Positions 26,901 to 39,220 are shown, counted from the stretch's first letter. The stretch is 64,000 bases of DNA from Parasponia andersonii (GCA_002914805.1 JXTB01000103.1:59267-123266); one strand, 5' to 3'. The notes: generated from the letters alone by a model not told the origin. Translations and numbers: made by a program.

Positions 26901-27520
26901 TGTAAAAACCATACAATTTTCAAGTTCGAAGGATAAAAACCCAATAGAGGGTGATATGGTATATTATGGCGTTATCGAGGAAATTTGGGAACTTGATTTT
27001 GTCACATTTCGGTTCCCGGTGTTTATGTGTCAATGGGTGGAGAGTAACCATGGGATTAGAGAAGATGAGTTAGGCTTCACTTTAGTTGATCTAAACCGGA
27101 TAGGTCACAAGAATGATTCATTTATATTGGCAACACAAGCAAAACAAGTATTTTACGTNATGGTCAATTGTTTTTATAATAAAACCAAAAGAATATCAAA
27201 ATTTAGGAGTTAAAGATGAGAACGAAATACTTGTTGCTCATGAAATATTCTCAAAAAGAGTTTCGGTGGAGGCTTTGATAGATGACGTTAATAAAGGCGA
27301 TGTTACATGTTTACAAGATGATGGTGAAGGTATTTGGATTGATAATCAAAGAAAGAAACCAATGAGGTACAAATCAAATAAGTTATATATTTTTGTTTCA
27401 TTTTTATATCTTTATGGATTGATGTTTTGTTCTTTTAAATATATTATCTCTTATGTTTACATGCTTATTATTTTCTATCTTAATTTTTTATCTACATTTG
27501 TGGTTTTATTATTTAACAGG
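23937..27520 (+). pseudogene. TNP2-like CACTA transposase, broken
   Basis: The start MDKKWILVDRLSTEY (23937) matches the transposase-associated N-terminal domain, ending in IPCPCIKCENL. Next come PKTL-type TNP2 blocks: TCPNDCILYRQKF, CCPVCGEPRW (24535-24610), then NLHLGLSVDDINP and GPRQPGNDIDVYLALLIDEL (24840-25060), ACPICDEKTSC near 25200, and HNLDVMHIEKKICDS near 25560. The region 25782-26361 matches DUF4218 (CHTLMQHLLP, VRKVKLCGPVYLRWMYPFER). The segment 26956-27150 matches DUF4216. Several stops interrupt it (for example near 24397, 24667 and 24818). An N lies at 27159. Confidence 0.87.
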
Positions 27521-28433
27521 TAATTATTGATATAGAAAATGAAGGTACAGATGATATTTATCAATTTACACCATCATAAAGTAGTCAAGGTGAAAGAAAA
27601 TACAAAAAGAAACCAAGAGGAACAACTCAAATGAAGGAGTTGATTATAAAAAGAAGTGATAACAAAAAAGAAGTTGCCACGTACAATGAATGGGGACAAC
27701 CAACTGGGGATGAAGGTAAACATTTAGCGAGCTTTTGTGGCCTTATGGTTCGTCGCAAGATCCCCATAAATATTGATAACTGGACGCTTGTACCAACGGA
27801 CCTAAAGGATGAGCTCTGGCATATAATATTGGTATGAACATGAATCTTTTTATTTCATATTTATTAGAATATATATTTGGTATTAACATTATTTCTTTTA
27901 CATTGTAGGAAACATTTATATTGGACTACAAAGCAAAAAAAGAAACTTTAAAAAGTTATGGGAAAATGTGGAGAGATTTTAAGTCTAGGATTACAACTGA
28001 ACTGATTTATGAGTATAGACATACTTGTCTAGAGTTATTAGAGCACCCTCCAGCATCATATGCACCATGGATTGAACCTAAAGTTTGGGATGAGTTTATT
28101 AAGAAAAGAGTAAGTGCAGAATGAGAGGAAGCTAGGAAAGTATAACAGGGAAGAGTAACACAAAATAAATATCCACATCGTATGTCTCGCTTGGGTTATG
28201 CTGGATTAGAAGCTAAGATTGAAAAAGACGAATGCCGATGTGGTATTGATAGATCCGAGTTATGGAGTAGAGGACGTGTCCCTAAAAAAGGAGGTCATAC
28301 TGAGGAAATCAAAATGATAGTTGATAGAATTGTAAGTTGCTTATTACAACATATTGATTATATTAATTTGTAATTTTATTAAAAGTATAACATAGTCTAA
28401 TGTTCAAGTCTGTACATATTTTGTAGGAAGATT

Positions 28434-30156
28434 ATAATCAATAATTCCAAAAGGGAAATCTCGAGATAGACGGTTCTAATGATATCTTAACAATGACTTT
28501 AGGCACTCCTGGATATTCTGGACGTGTACGGGGAATGGGATTTCACATTAGCCACAGACAATATTTTCATCAACCTGCTCCAACAAAGAAGCAACAATCA
28601 TTTGATTTGAAACAATGGCAAGATGAACAAATACGCAAGATGCAACAAATGTTTAAAGAACAAGAAGAACGGTTCAAAGCAAAAATTGCTAAGATTCAAG
28701 TAGGATAACAAAGTAATGTTGGTAGTTCTAATAAAACTCTTTCACGGTCAGAAGTTCAAAGGGAAGAAGTGCAACCACAAGAGATACATGTAAATCCAAT
28801 GGTGGCCGTAAGAACATCTTCACGACTCAAAAAAGTATATTTATATGAGTTTCTTTCTTATTTGTTTATTAACTACTTGTATTTATAAATTGTGTTTGAT
28901 TTTCTATATTGTAGAACCGACTATGCAAGTTTATAGTGGGGTCTCGTGATAACATAGTTGCTTTAGGACATGTACAAGAGTCAACCTCATCAACTATTAT
29001 TCACGGCAGAAAATTGGGGCAGAATAATTTTCGTGTATCAGTAGAAGTTGTTCTTGATGCTATAGCCCTAATTCCTATTCCAAATCCAGATGATGATACA
29101 AGGTTGGTAGGTGACGCACTTGATTGCATCTTGCATAGCCTAAGATGCTTGTCATCTTTGAAGATAATTTGGTATGCAGACCCATTTTCTAAATAAATTC
29201 ATCTTTTATTGAATTCTAATGTGAATTATTAACTTATTTGTTAACTTTTTATCATTTATTTGGATTTTAGAAGTTTAATGATATAAATAAGTATCAAACA
29301 GGAAAGAATAAATTTTCACAACCACAACCACTTCAAACACAAGAAAGAGTACATCCACAAAGAAAGAAAGCGGAATCTATTACACAAATACAGTTTAGAT
29401 TTGTTGATGATACACCAGCTTCTATAAGATTACTATTGAATACCATTCAAGGAGTGGATGAAGGTATTGTTATTAATGTTCCCTTTGATGAAGAAGTGTT
29501 CGGAGAAGCTTTTCGTTTGCCCGTATTCAAAGAAAACATAATTGAGTTTTGCATTTTACAAAAGATTGGGGCCGTACCTATTACGTTATACATGAGGTAA
29601 GAAGTTTATTTTATATATATATATAGAACTTCATATATATACATGTATCTATACTTGGAAATTATATAATATAATACTTAATTCACATTGCATTTTGTAC
29701 TTGTAGGCATTTACATCATTTAGTGACCCAATATAGCTATTAAACTAGGTATATGTTTATAGATCCTAGTGCAGTTGCTACACAAGGTGGTTTACGTGAG
29801 GATCATGCTATAAGTTTAGCAACCCAGATGTTATCCATGGAGAATGAACATCAATTTCTAGTTACACCTTGGAATCATGGGTAAGATTTTAAACTTAATA
29901 AATTGTTATATGATCAACTACTTCCTATATGAAGTTAATTGTTACATATTAATAATCTTTATCATCAATTTTATGAGTAGGGACCATTGGATGTTGCTTT
30001 TTATTATCTTCTCAAAGATTATGCATAGTTTCTAGATCCTCTCGGCTTAGCTCTCCGTGAAGAAATTGGTTTAACAATGATCGAGTAAGTTCTCTAATAG
30101 TTATTTTGTTATAGTTCAGTTTCTTATGGTATTTTTACTTATGGTTACTATTGCTA
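28434..30156 (+). repeat. Direct duplication, copy A (1723 bp)
   Basis: This segment recurs at 30158-31880 with a constant offset of 1724 and only a handful of differences seen by eye (for example GGACGTG versus GGATGTG near 28532, and ACATTAGCC versus ACGTTAGCC). The two copies are separated by a single N at 30157. Confidence 0.95.
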
Positions 30157-30157
30157 N

Positions 30158-31880
30158 ATAATCAATAATTCCAAAAGGGAAATCTCGAGATAGACGGTTC
30201 TAATGATATCTTAACAATGACTTTAGGCACTCCTGGATATTCTGGATGTGTACGGGGAATGGGATTTCACGTTAGCCACAGACAATATTTTCATCAACCT
30301 GCTCCAACAAAGAAGCAACAATCATTTGATTTGAAACAATGGCAAGATGAACAAATACGCAAGATGCAACAAATGTTTAAAGAACAAGAAGAACGGTTCA
30401 AAGCAAAAATTGCTAAGATTCAAGTAGGATAACAAAGTAATGTTGGTAGTTCTAATACAACTCTTTCACGGTCAGAAGTTCAAAGGGAAGAAGTGCAACC
30501 ACAAGAGATACATGTAAATCCAATGGTGGCCGTAAGAACATCTTCACGACTCAAAAAAGTATATTTATATGAGTTTCTTTCTTATTTGTTTATTAACTAC
30601 TTGTATTTATAAATTGTGTTTGATTTTCTATATTGTAGAACCGACTATGCAAGTTTATAGTGGGGTCTCGTGATAACATAGTTGCTTTAGGACATGTACA
30701 AGAGTCAACCTCATCAACTATTATTCACGGCAGAAAATTGGGGCAGAATAATTTTCGTGTATCAGTAGAAGTTGTTCTTGATGCTATAGCCCTAATTCCT
30801 ATTCCAAATCCAGATGATGATACAAGGTTGGTAGGTGACGCACTTGATTGCATCTTGCATAGCCTAAGATGCTTGTCATCTTTGAAGATAATTTGGTATG
30901 CAGACCCATTTTCTAAATAAATTCATCTTTTATTGAATTCTAATGTGAATTATTAACTTATTTGTTAACTTTTTATCATTTATTTGGATTTTAGAAGTTT
31001 AATGATATAAATAAGTATCAAACGGGGAAGAATAAATTTTCACAACTACAACCACTTCAAACACAAGAAAGAGTACATCCACAAAGAAAGAAAGCGGAAT
31101 CTATTACACAAATACAGTTTAGATTTGTTGATGATACACCAGCTTCTATAAGATTACTATTGAATACCATTCAAGGAGTGGATGAAGGTATTGTTATTAA
31201 TGTTCCCTTTGATGAAGAAGTGTTCGGAGAAGCTTTTCGTTTGCCCGTATTCAAAGAAAACATAATTGAGTTTTGCATTTTACAAAAGATTGGGGCCGTA
31301 CCTATTACGTTATACATGAGGTAAGAAGTTTATTTTTTATATATATATAGAACTTCATATATATACATGTATCTATACTTGGAAATTATATAATATAATA
31401 CTTAATTCACATTGCATTTTGTACTTGTAGGCATTTACATCATTTAGTGACCCAATATAGCTATTAAACTAGGTATATGTTTATAGATCCTAGTGCAGTT
31501 GCTACACAAGGTGGTTTACGTGAGGATCATGCTATAAGTTTAGCAACCCAGATGTTATCCATGGAGAATGAACATCAATTTCTAGTTACACCTTGGAATC
31601 ATGGGTAAGATTTTAAACTTAATAAATTGTTATATGATCAACTACTTCCTATATGAAGTTAATTGTTACATATTAATAATCTTTATCATCAATTTTATGA
31701 GTAGGGACCATTGGATGTTGCTTTTTATTATCTTCTCAAAGATTATGCATAGTTTCTAGATCCTCTCGGCTTAGCTCTCCGTGAAGAAATTGGTTTAACA
31801 ATGATCGAGTAAGTTCTCTAATAGTTATTTTGTTATAGTTCAGTTTCTTATGGTATTTTTACTTATGGTTACTATTGCTA
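30158..31880 (+). repeat. Direct duplication, copy B (1723 bp)
   Basis: Second copy of 28434-30156. It starts ATAATCAATAATTCC directly after the N and continues past its end (31881) into unique sequence that carries the rest of the Ulp1-like region. Its relation to copy A suggests two overlapping contig ends that were abutted rather than merged. Confidence 0.95.
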
Positions 31881-32619
31881 ATCTTTTATTATTGTGTTTA
31901 CGCATTTCCAATTCAAAGTGTATTCAAGATATATAATGTAGAAAAATGAAAGAAAGAAAGATCAAATGGTCCGGTTTATAAGTTAATAAAAGTACTAAAC
32001 TTGAATTAATAACACTTGTTGGGTAGAAGATTAATTAAAATTACTTATGTTTACTTTATGCTTATGTATAGTGCCCAAGACAACCGATAAGTATTGAGTG
32101 CGGATTCTACATATGTAAATTTATGAGAGAAGTCATTGAACAAGCCAATGTTAAATCATTTATCACAATGGTATGTAACCATATGTTTTATTAGTTCTAT
32201 TCTAATTTATAGTTTGATTGATAACTTTCTAACAAATAAGGTATTTGAATTTGTAGTTTAATGAACAAAATTTCTATACAAATGATGATATCAACGGACT
32301 TCTTGAAGAGTGGGTCGAAGAACTAATACAATTTCTCATTTGAGGTTCTTAATCTTTGTTTATTTAAATTATATGTAGTATTTGATGATCATGTTAGTTT
32401 GACTTAGAAAATTAATGTATATATATATACTTAGTTTATGTAGACTATATGGATATGATCATGATCAAGTTATTATCTTAATTTAATATTAGTATGTAAA
32501 TATATATTTTTACTCTATTTTATTTCAAATATTTGGTGTATATAATGAATTTGAATTATATTTATAAAATTTCAGGAGGTAATGTAGACAAATACGTTAC
32601 AAATACTCCCTAAAAATAT

Positions 32620-33115
32620 GTACCACGGTGCTTTTAAGGCGCCGAGGAAGATTTTATCTATTAAGGCGTCGTGAAAGACATCTTCCACAGTGCCTGTTAA
32701 GCGCCTTGGTATCTAAATACCAAGGCGCTGTGAAAAATACCTTTCATAGCGCCTAATAGGCGCCTTGGTAGACTTTCCACGGCCCCTAATAAGCGCATTG
32801 GTAGACCTTCCACGGTACCTTATAAGCGCTTTCTTAGCCAAAGTCTATTACGGCGCCTACAATCAAGGCGCTTTTGTGAGCGCCATGAGCGCCATGAAAG
32901 GCCTTTTTTATTGTTGTGAATACCAAGGCGCTTATAAAGCGTCGTAGAAGATGCCTTTCACGGTGCCTAATAGGCGCCTTGATAGACCTTCCAAGGCGCC
33001 TTATAAGCACCTTCATAGCCAAGGCTTATTACGGCGCCTGCAACCAAGACGCTTTTGTAGGTGCGGTGAAAGGCCTTTTTAGGCACTTATAAAGTGCCTT
33101 GAAAGACTTTTTTTG
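32620..33115. repeat. Right subterminal repeats of the CACTA element
   Basis: More than a dozen degenerate units with the core AAGGCGC/GCGCCTT, spaced about 20-40 bp, occur in both orientations and can fold on each other. One larger unit of roughly 120 bp that includes CTTAGCC or CATAGCC, ATTACGGCGCCT and AAGACGC-type blocks appears twice (about 32800-32910 and 32985-33080). Confidence 0.8.
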
Positions 33116-33225
33116 TTGTAGGTACGTGATTTTTTCCAATGTACAGTCACCATGTCCATCACAAATGAGCTTGTTACTGGCTGAACTTAGGTGTTTCGAA
33201 TGTGGTTCTCTCCATATGTTAGACC

Positions 33226-33696
33226 TTTCCCCATCATCGTCTTGCTGTGTGGAGTGACTCTATGTATCTGTTTTGCTACATCAGAAAGAAAGGGGTCCCG
33301 AAACCGATTCAAATATGGGTAATGGATGTCAGCTATGATGGTGATGTCTATGTTGGAGTTTGTAGTTATGTCTGGAGAAGCTGTGCAAGAATTGAGCCTC
33401 TGGAAGGAATTCTATCACCTTTGACATTTTGGAAGTGTGATGAGCTTCTTATGATGAATTCTGAAGATCGTCAAGTAGTGTCTTATAACCTTCGTACCAA
33501 GCAAACACGGAATCTATACGAACATGAGGCAGATGGTGTAACTTATTCAGGTCAGTATGTGGAGCGTTTGGTTTCTATCAAAGGAGGGAGGAGGCTTGTT
33601 AGAAGGCGAAGGAAAAAACGAGCACTGAGCCTAAATTTCACAAAATTAATACTGGCTCTTAGCAAAATAGTTGTTTTTCAGACTTCAAAGAAATAA
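33226..33696 (+). pseudogene. F-box protein fragment (F-box-associated domain, C-terminal end)
   Basis: An open stretch reads HRLAVWSDSMYLFCYI, IQIWVMD, LTFWKCDELLMMN, VVSYNLRTKQTRNLY and VERLVSIKGG, ending at a stop at 33694-33696. This is the C-terminal half of the FBA_1 domain that follows the F-box in a large plant family of SCF ubiquitin-ligase subunits. The N-terminal F-box and the rest of the domain are missing; the CACTA element ends about 100 bp upstream. I saw no matching N-terminal part left of the CACTA element. Confidence 0.8.
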
Positions 33697-34191
33697 AATC
33701 AAGCTTATACTTCTTCTATAAATAGTTTAATATTTTTTATGAATTATATATATTATACATATATAATTATAACAAAAAGAGTTTTTGGCACTAAATGTCT
33801 CTGAATTCTGAATTCTTTTCTTGGTGACAATTTGATTCCTAAAATATACGAACTTTCAAAAATCTTCCTGAAATGAAAATTTAGTTACAATTATGTCTTG
33901 TTTTTTTCTTAATTGCCATTAAATTGACGACGAAAATGAAGCTTATGTCCACATCACTTGTCTTTCTCGGCACAATTTTTTAACATTAGTTTTAACGGAT
34001 TTTTTTTTTTTTCCCCTTTTGGTCGTGAACATGTTAGGAAGATCAAAAAACAAGTGAGTTTGGACTTTTTTTAATCTCTTAGTTTTCTTAATGTTTCAAT
34101 TAAATAAATCGGTAATGTTTTTTTTTTCTCTTTTTTAAAACAAATATTGACTTATTTTTCATTGTTAATTGAACAGTCATTAAGGGAAAAG

Positions 34192-34379
34192 NNNNNNNNN
34201 NNNNNNNNNNNNNNNNNNNNNNNNNNNNNNNNNNNNNNNNNNNNNNNNNNNNNNNNNNNNNNNNNNNNNNNNNNNNNNNNNNNNNNNNNNNNNNNNNNNN
34301 NNNNNNNNNNNNNNNNNNNNNNNNNNNNNNNNNNNNNNNNNNNNNNNNNNNNNNNNNNNNNNNNNNNNNNNNNNNNNNN
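34192..34379. other. Assembly gap (188 N)
   Basis: A run of unknown bases. The flanks are AT-rich with T-runs, so a low-complexity or repetitive stretch may have been lost. Confidence 0.99.
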
Positions 34380-35879
34380 ATCAAACTCTCATTTTTTTCT
34401 TTTTAAATTTCTATCCTTTTATATTTTAGTTTAAATAAAAGAAAATGAGATCCTTAAAATTATTTTTTTCCTCCTCAAAAAGTCCGAGTCCCAGACAGAA
34501 ATCTAAAGGTTATTGATTCTTTAATTAGCGACTAACTAGTCCTTGAATTAAATAAATGGTAACAGATCTCCCTAAAGTAGCCAATGCGTGACAATAACAC
34601 CCAATTCCTCTAAAAATTATTAACGTTTGTTAAATGTTTGACGGAAGAAGGATCATTGCATGACACTTCTTCGGCATAATATTTGGCTAGAGCTTCCTCA
34701 GCTATAGCGCCAAGTGCGAAACGTGAATGCCTCGACCGTTAAGCTCCGTTATCTGGTTGGTAAAGGAACAATATTAAAGTTTGGATCCACCAAGCCACCA
34801 TCCCAAGCTGAGCGACAATATTGACAATTAGTAGGTCATCCACGTATCAACATCTTTTATCGTTAAAACAATTATAGCTGTCGACGGCTTAGCAACAAAA
34901 GTGCCTATCCTGACGAGGGCGTATGCCTCGTGCTTGGTGCCACTACAGACAATGACCTTGGTCTGAACAACAACGTCGTTACAGTTGTTATATAGATCGA
35001 GGCAGATGAGGAGTATATGTCTGGCAGAGAGAAGAGAAAACAAGAAAGAAAAAATATATATATTGAATGGAAAATAAAATATTTTTCTTTCATAATTATT
35101 TAATATTTAAGAAAAAAATAATTTAATTTAAAATGATAATTTTATTTTTAATATTATTGTTATTTAAAGTTAAGTACAAAAATAATTTTATAATTTAATT
35201 TGTTAATACACTAATAAAATATTTTTCTATATATTTTCTTTCTATTTATAAGAGGAAAAAATTTGTGTAGACTACATATTTTTTTCCTTTTACCTTTTTT
35301 TTTTTTTCTTTTTCCTTTCCATTCTTTTTTTCTTTTTACCAAACAACTTAATTTTTTAATTTTTCTCTATTTTTCTCTCAAATTTTTTTTCTTTCCTCCC
35401 ATTTTTCCTACCTACCAAGAGAGGACGGAGTAGTTGTTGCCTATGATAAAAAGGATCATTTTTCCATCAAACATTGACAATTTTGGAGAAGAGGAATGTT
35501 ATTGGCACACATTTCTTAGTTTTGTGATATTTTTATTTAATTTAAGGACCAATCACTATTTAAAAAATTAGGGACCTTTTTTTGAACCAAAAAAATAAAA
35601 TTAGGGACCTTTAGTCGTACAAACCCATAAAAAAGAGAATAATCACAAAACTACTATTTATTTTAGTTAAAAATCACATATAATTATCTATTCTCATAAA
35701 ACCCAAAAACCCAAAAGTAATTCTTTATTTTTCAAAGAAGAAAATAGTAACCTTTTCTTTCTTTTTCCTCAAATTTTTGGCTAATTTCTTTTTTCTAAAG
35801 GGCAATAACTACCCTTGGGATATAATATACAAAGTACTACTTTGTTTATTCTTTTTTTTTTTTTGGGTGAAAAAANATA

Positions 35880-36480
35880 TAAAGTGAATACTATTTTGTT
35901 TTATGAAGCATATGGTTAAAGTGGTATTTGGCTATATCAAAGAGGGTATTTTTGGAATTATGCAAAAAATAAAATAAATATAAATATAAAAGAAAAAACA
36001 TGAGATATTTACACATAGGATCTATTAATGCCCACGTGATGAAAACAAGGGACTCATCTATATATGTATCAAAATTAACTCTTTTGCTATATCTGTGTCA
36101 CTCATTTAAAATCATTTAGACGCCTTCCTCCTTAATAAATCCCAAAACTTCTTCACCAATAAACCTCAAATGCTTTTGTTGCTACTGTTACCTGTAGTAT
36201 CACACCACTAATTCCAGTCACACCTTCTTTGTGGTCAAAATATTTCAACTATAATGACTAATTTTTGAATGAATATCAAAAAAATTTGACCAGGGCTTGA
36301 AATTTTGCGATTGCTTTTCTCGGTTGTAGTTGATCGAAAATCTTTTAGCAAGGTCGAGATGCAAATAATTTTGTAATTCTAAATTTTTCATTAGATGAAA
36401 GTCCTCTTATTCCATTTTTCACTTTAAAAAGGTCGAAATTAACAATATCCCCAAAAATGTCAATTAACTCTAGGAAAAAC
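35880..36480 (+). repeat. Old direct repeat, copy 1
   Basis: The block shares an ordered set of words with 37190-37690: GGGTATTTTT, TATTTACA, TCTATTAATG, GACTCATC, CCTTCCTCCTTAA versus CCTTCTTCCTTAA, GTCAAAATATTT, AATTTTTCATT, GATGAAAGTCCT versus AATGAAAGTCCT, and TCAATTAAC followed by TCTAGGAA or CCTAGGAA. The copies differ by many substitutions and indels. Confidence 0.7.
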
Positions 36481-37189
36481 TAAGGGTATTCATCCAATCC
36501 AATGCACATTTTTTTTAGCATATTATATCCGATCTGCACTAAATGCGAAGATCCACTCCAAAGCGCATAGAATAATTTAAGCAATTTAATATGATTCGCA
36601 AATGTGTGAATTGGACTGGTTTCTTTTGATTAATTTGTTAGGTCATATCAATAAGCCCTTATGTAACCCCTCAAAATTTTGTTAGCTGGATTTATGCACA
36701 TTATGATCTGAATGTATTGTTACTTTATTAGTTAGTGTGAACGATGAATTCTCCATTGAACACGTTTGGTTCACAAAATTGGAGTAGAGAGTTAATTTCT
36801 AGATAACAATTAATTAGAGCTTAAAGTTGGTAAGTAAGAAAAAAAAACAATTGAAATAGTATAATTCCAATGTATTATTGTCGTCTAGAGTGCTTTGGTG
36901 TGAGATTGAGAAATTTTTTTTTTTAAAAGGGGGGGTCCAAATTGTAAACTTTTAAAGGTATAATTACAACAATTATCACATCAAGGACTAGATTGCAAAA
37001 AAAATGAGACAAGAATTGTCTCACCTTTCCTTTACATGTGTAAAGAGGTGCCACATATACATGTTAAAATTTTGACACCTATCTTTTGTGTCACATGTTG
37101 AAAAATATGTAAAAGTATTTTAGATATCTCATATTGTAAGTTTGACCAAAAATATACATATGGTATACTTTTTTTTTTCTTATTTTGAA

Positions 37190-37690
37190 AAATAAAGGGG
37201 ATACTATTGTGTTTTACAAAATATACGGCTAAATGTGGTACTTAGCTAAATTATAGGGTATTTTTAGGATTATACAAAAAAAGAAAAGACAAAAACATAA
37301 TGTATTTACATGTGGGGTCTATTAATGGCTTCACAGTGAAAAAAAAAAAAAAACAACAGTGACTCATCCATAAATATTATCAAAGCCAACATACATTATT
37401 AAAATTACTTAGATCCTTCTTCCTTAACAAACCCTAAAACCTCTTTTTCTCCAATAAACCCCAAATTCTTTTGCAGCCACCACCACCATTGATCTTGATC
37501 CCGATCACACATCCTTTTAACTGTTGTCAAAATATTTCTATTGTAATGGAAAATTTTGTAATTTTGAATTTTTCATTGAATGAAAGTCCTAATTTCGTAA
37601 ATGATTTATAATTCGCCATTTTTTATTTTTAAAAAGGTCAAAAATTGATAATGTCCCCCAAAAAATCAATTAACCCTAGGAAGAGCAGTG
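37190..37690 (+). repeat. Old direct repeat, copy 2
   Basis: Partner of 35880-36480, about 1.3 kb downstream in the same orientation. No coding similarity, terminal repeats or target duplication could be recognised, so the family is unknown. Confidence 0.7.
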
Positions 37691-39220
37691 AAAACATCTC
37701 ACTCAACTTCATGCATTGCCTTTACATAAAAAAAATAAATAAAAAACAGCCTTCATGCATTGCCTCTGCTGCCTCTGCTGCCTGCCGCTGCTCGTCTCCC
37801 ATGCCACCTCTGGCCTTCCACCTCAACTCTCTCTACCTCTTTGTCGAATCACTTTGCTAGTCTTTGGAGGGTACATGAGTCTCTCTCTCGGATGGCTACT
37901 AGGAATTAATTGATTGTCTCTTCTAATATCTTGTTTGTTATTGCTTAAATTAACATAACTACAGTTTGTCAATCAACTTTAAATACTGTTTGTAAATTAA
38001 GTTATGGTAAAGGCCGATGCTTGACATTGAACATTGGGTATAATGAAGGCTCAGTCGTGGATTTCAATTAGTTTGAAGTCAAGCATCAGAGCTGGGTATT
38101 TGATGATTTTCTCTAATTGCTTCTCCATTTTGCCCTATAGAATCTTTATTTCTTCTTAGCCAAGTTCCTTTCAATTGTTATTTATTGGTAGTGATCATTC
38201 TTGGAGGGAAATCAGCTTTCGTATAGAAGATGGGGAGCTTGGGGGACATGCAAAGTCGTGTATATTCTAAGGGAGCTTGTTATTGTTTGCTCGCGTGCGG
38301 TCGTCACTATTTGTAAATATATATAGATTTTTTACTGAGACAGATGCAAGGACCAATCCACAATCCACTCCTAAAAAGCTTAAGATGTTATCAGGTAGGC
38401 TAACATTAATACTATAGCCTAACCTGAAAAAGTAAGAGAGTAGTTGTTTGTGCACTAGTAGGGGAATGGAAACATGGCCTCCTTTGGGAGGGCTGGCTTA
38501 AATGTAACATTAATGGTGACTCTTATTTGGTGGTGATTTTAATAGTATTTATTAACTATGCATGTTAAAACCCAACATCCACTTGTCCGATGTATTTGCT
38601 TCCAGGTTTTTTTGTCTTTCCATTCCTAAGCTTACTGTGTTTATTTATTTATTTATTATTTTTATTTTGATGCGTGTCTGTTGATAAAGGCTAACTAGAG
38701 TCCTACTATTAATTGTTCGAAAGCGTTATTCAGAATTTAATATTTAGTATGCTTTGGTTTGGCTCAAGGAAGAAATAATGTAGCCCTTGAACCATTTAAA
38801 GACCATGCACCATTTTTCTCTTGTTATGCGAGAGCTAGTAATTGATAGAGTAGTTCTTTAGTCACAAGCGCACAAGAAAGTCTCCATATAGATATCGAAC
38901 ATGGAAAGAGACAAGTGTTTGACTTTTAAACAACAAACACAGGAAAAAAAAAAAAAAAGGGTACGAACACACCTGTGGGCTGCAGGAATAAGACTTGCAT
39001 GCGGAATCTCAAGGAAGCTTTTCAGAATTGTTGAAGAAACTAAAATAGAAGCTGAACTTTTTGCGTCGTAGATCATAATTTCATATCATTCTTTTCAGCT
39101 TAAAAAAACAAATAAAATAACTAAGCTCAAAGTATATCCAAAATCCAAAAAATATTTGAAAAATATGAACAGTGGCAGTGTTTACTTCACAGATCAATTG
39201 GGCTTCATATCTACAACATA

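Larger units (their letters stand above)
27600..32343 (+). pseudogene. Second CACTA gene: plant transposase (Ptta/En/Spm type) with Ulp1-like protease end
   Basis: The first part (27630-28370) reads MKELIIKRSD, LASFCGLMVRRKIPI, TFILDYKAKKETL and YGKMWRDFKSRI, resembling the En/Spm plant transposase family. After a variable, Gln-rich linker (28493-28708) the 3' part resembles cysteine proteases of the Ulp1/SENP class. DHWMLL (29982) and, in another frame, FLDPLGLALREEIG supply the His and Asp, and ECGFYIC (32096-32116) the Cys. The gene appears to have many small exons. The His/Asp part is present twice because of the duplication at 28434-31880, while the Cys part occurs once. Some stops suggest decay. 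Confidence 0.7.
22469..33121 (+). mobile_element. CACTA (En/Spm) DNA transposon
   Basis: The element has GC-rich subterminal repeats at both sides (22505-22740 and 32620-33115), a TNP2-type transposase region and a second transposase-type gene with a Ulp1-like end. The right end (TTTTTTTGTTGTAG) resembles the inverted form of a CACTACAA terminus; the left end is degenerate and its position is approximate. The length is about 10.6 kb as assembled, or about 8.9 kb if the internal duplication at 28434-31880 is false. Both genes hold stop codons, so this copy is probably inactive. Confidence 0.87.
33697..39220. other. AT-rich intergenic region with gap and old repeats
   Basis: No gene is supported. 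The region holds a run of N (34192-34379), a single N at 35876, a diverged repeat pair (35880-36480 and 37190-37690), and homopolymer tracts. The last 60-70 bases are probably the 3' UTR of the glyoxalase II gene. Confidence 0.6.

Noticed and set aside
28493-30432. Two nearly identical 71-codon frames read as a gene pair
   Set aside because: They are the same transposon exon seen twice through the duplication at 28434-31880.
22492-33128. GGTACGTG at both CACTA borders (22492-22499 and 33121-33128)
   Set aside because: CACTA elements make 3-bp target duplications, and the left copy does not coincide with a recognisable terminus; treated as coincidence, though worth a look once the true ends are known.
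34828-35093. Minus-strand open frames of 62-71 codons with GC higher than the surroundings
   Set aside because: No domain or motif could be recognised and no splice context supports them; listed as spacer.
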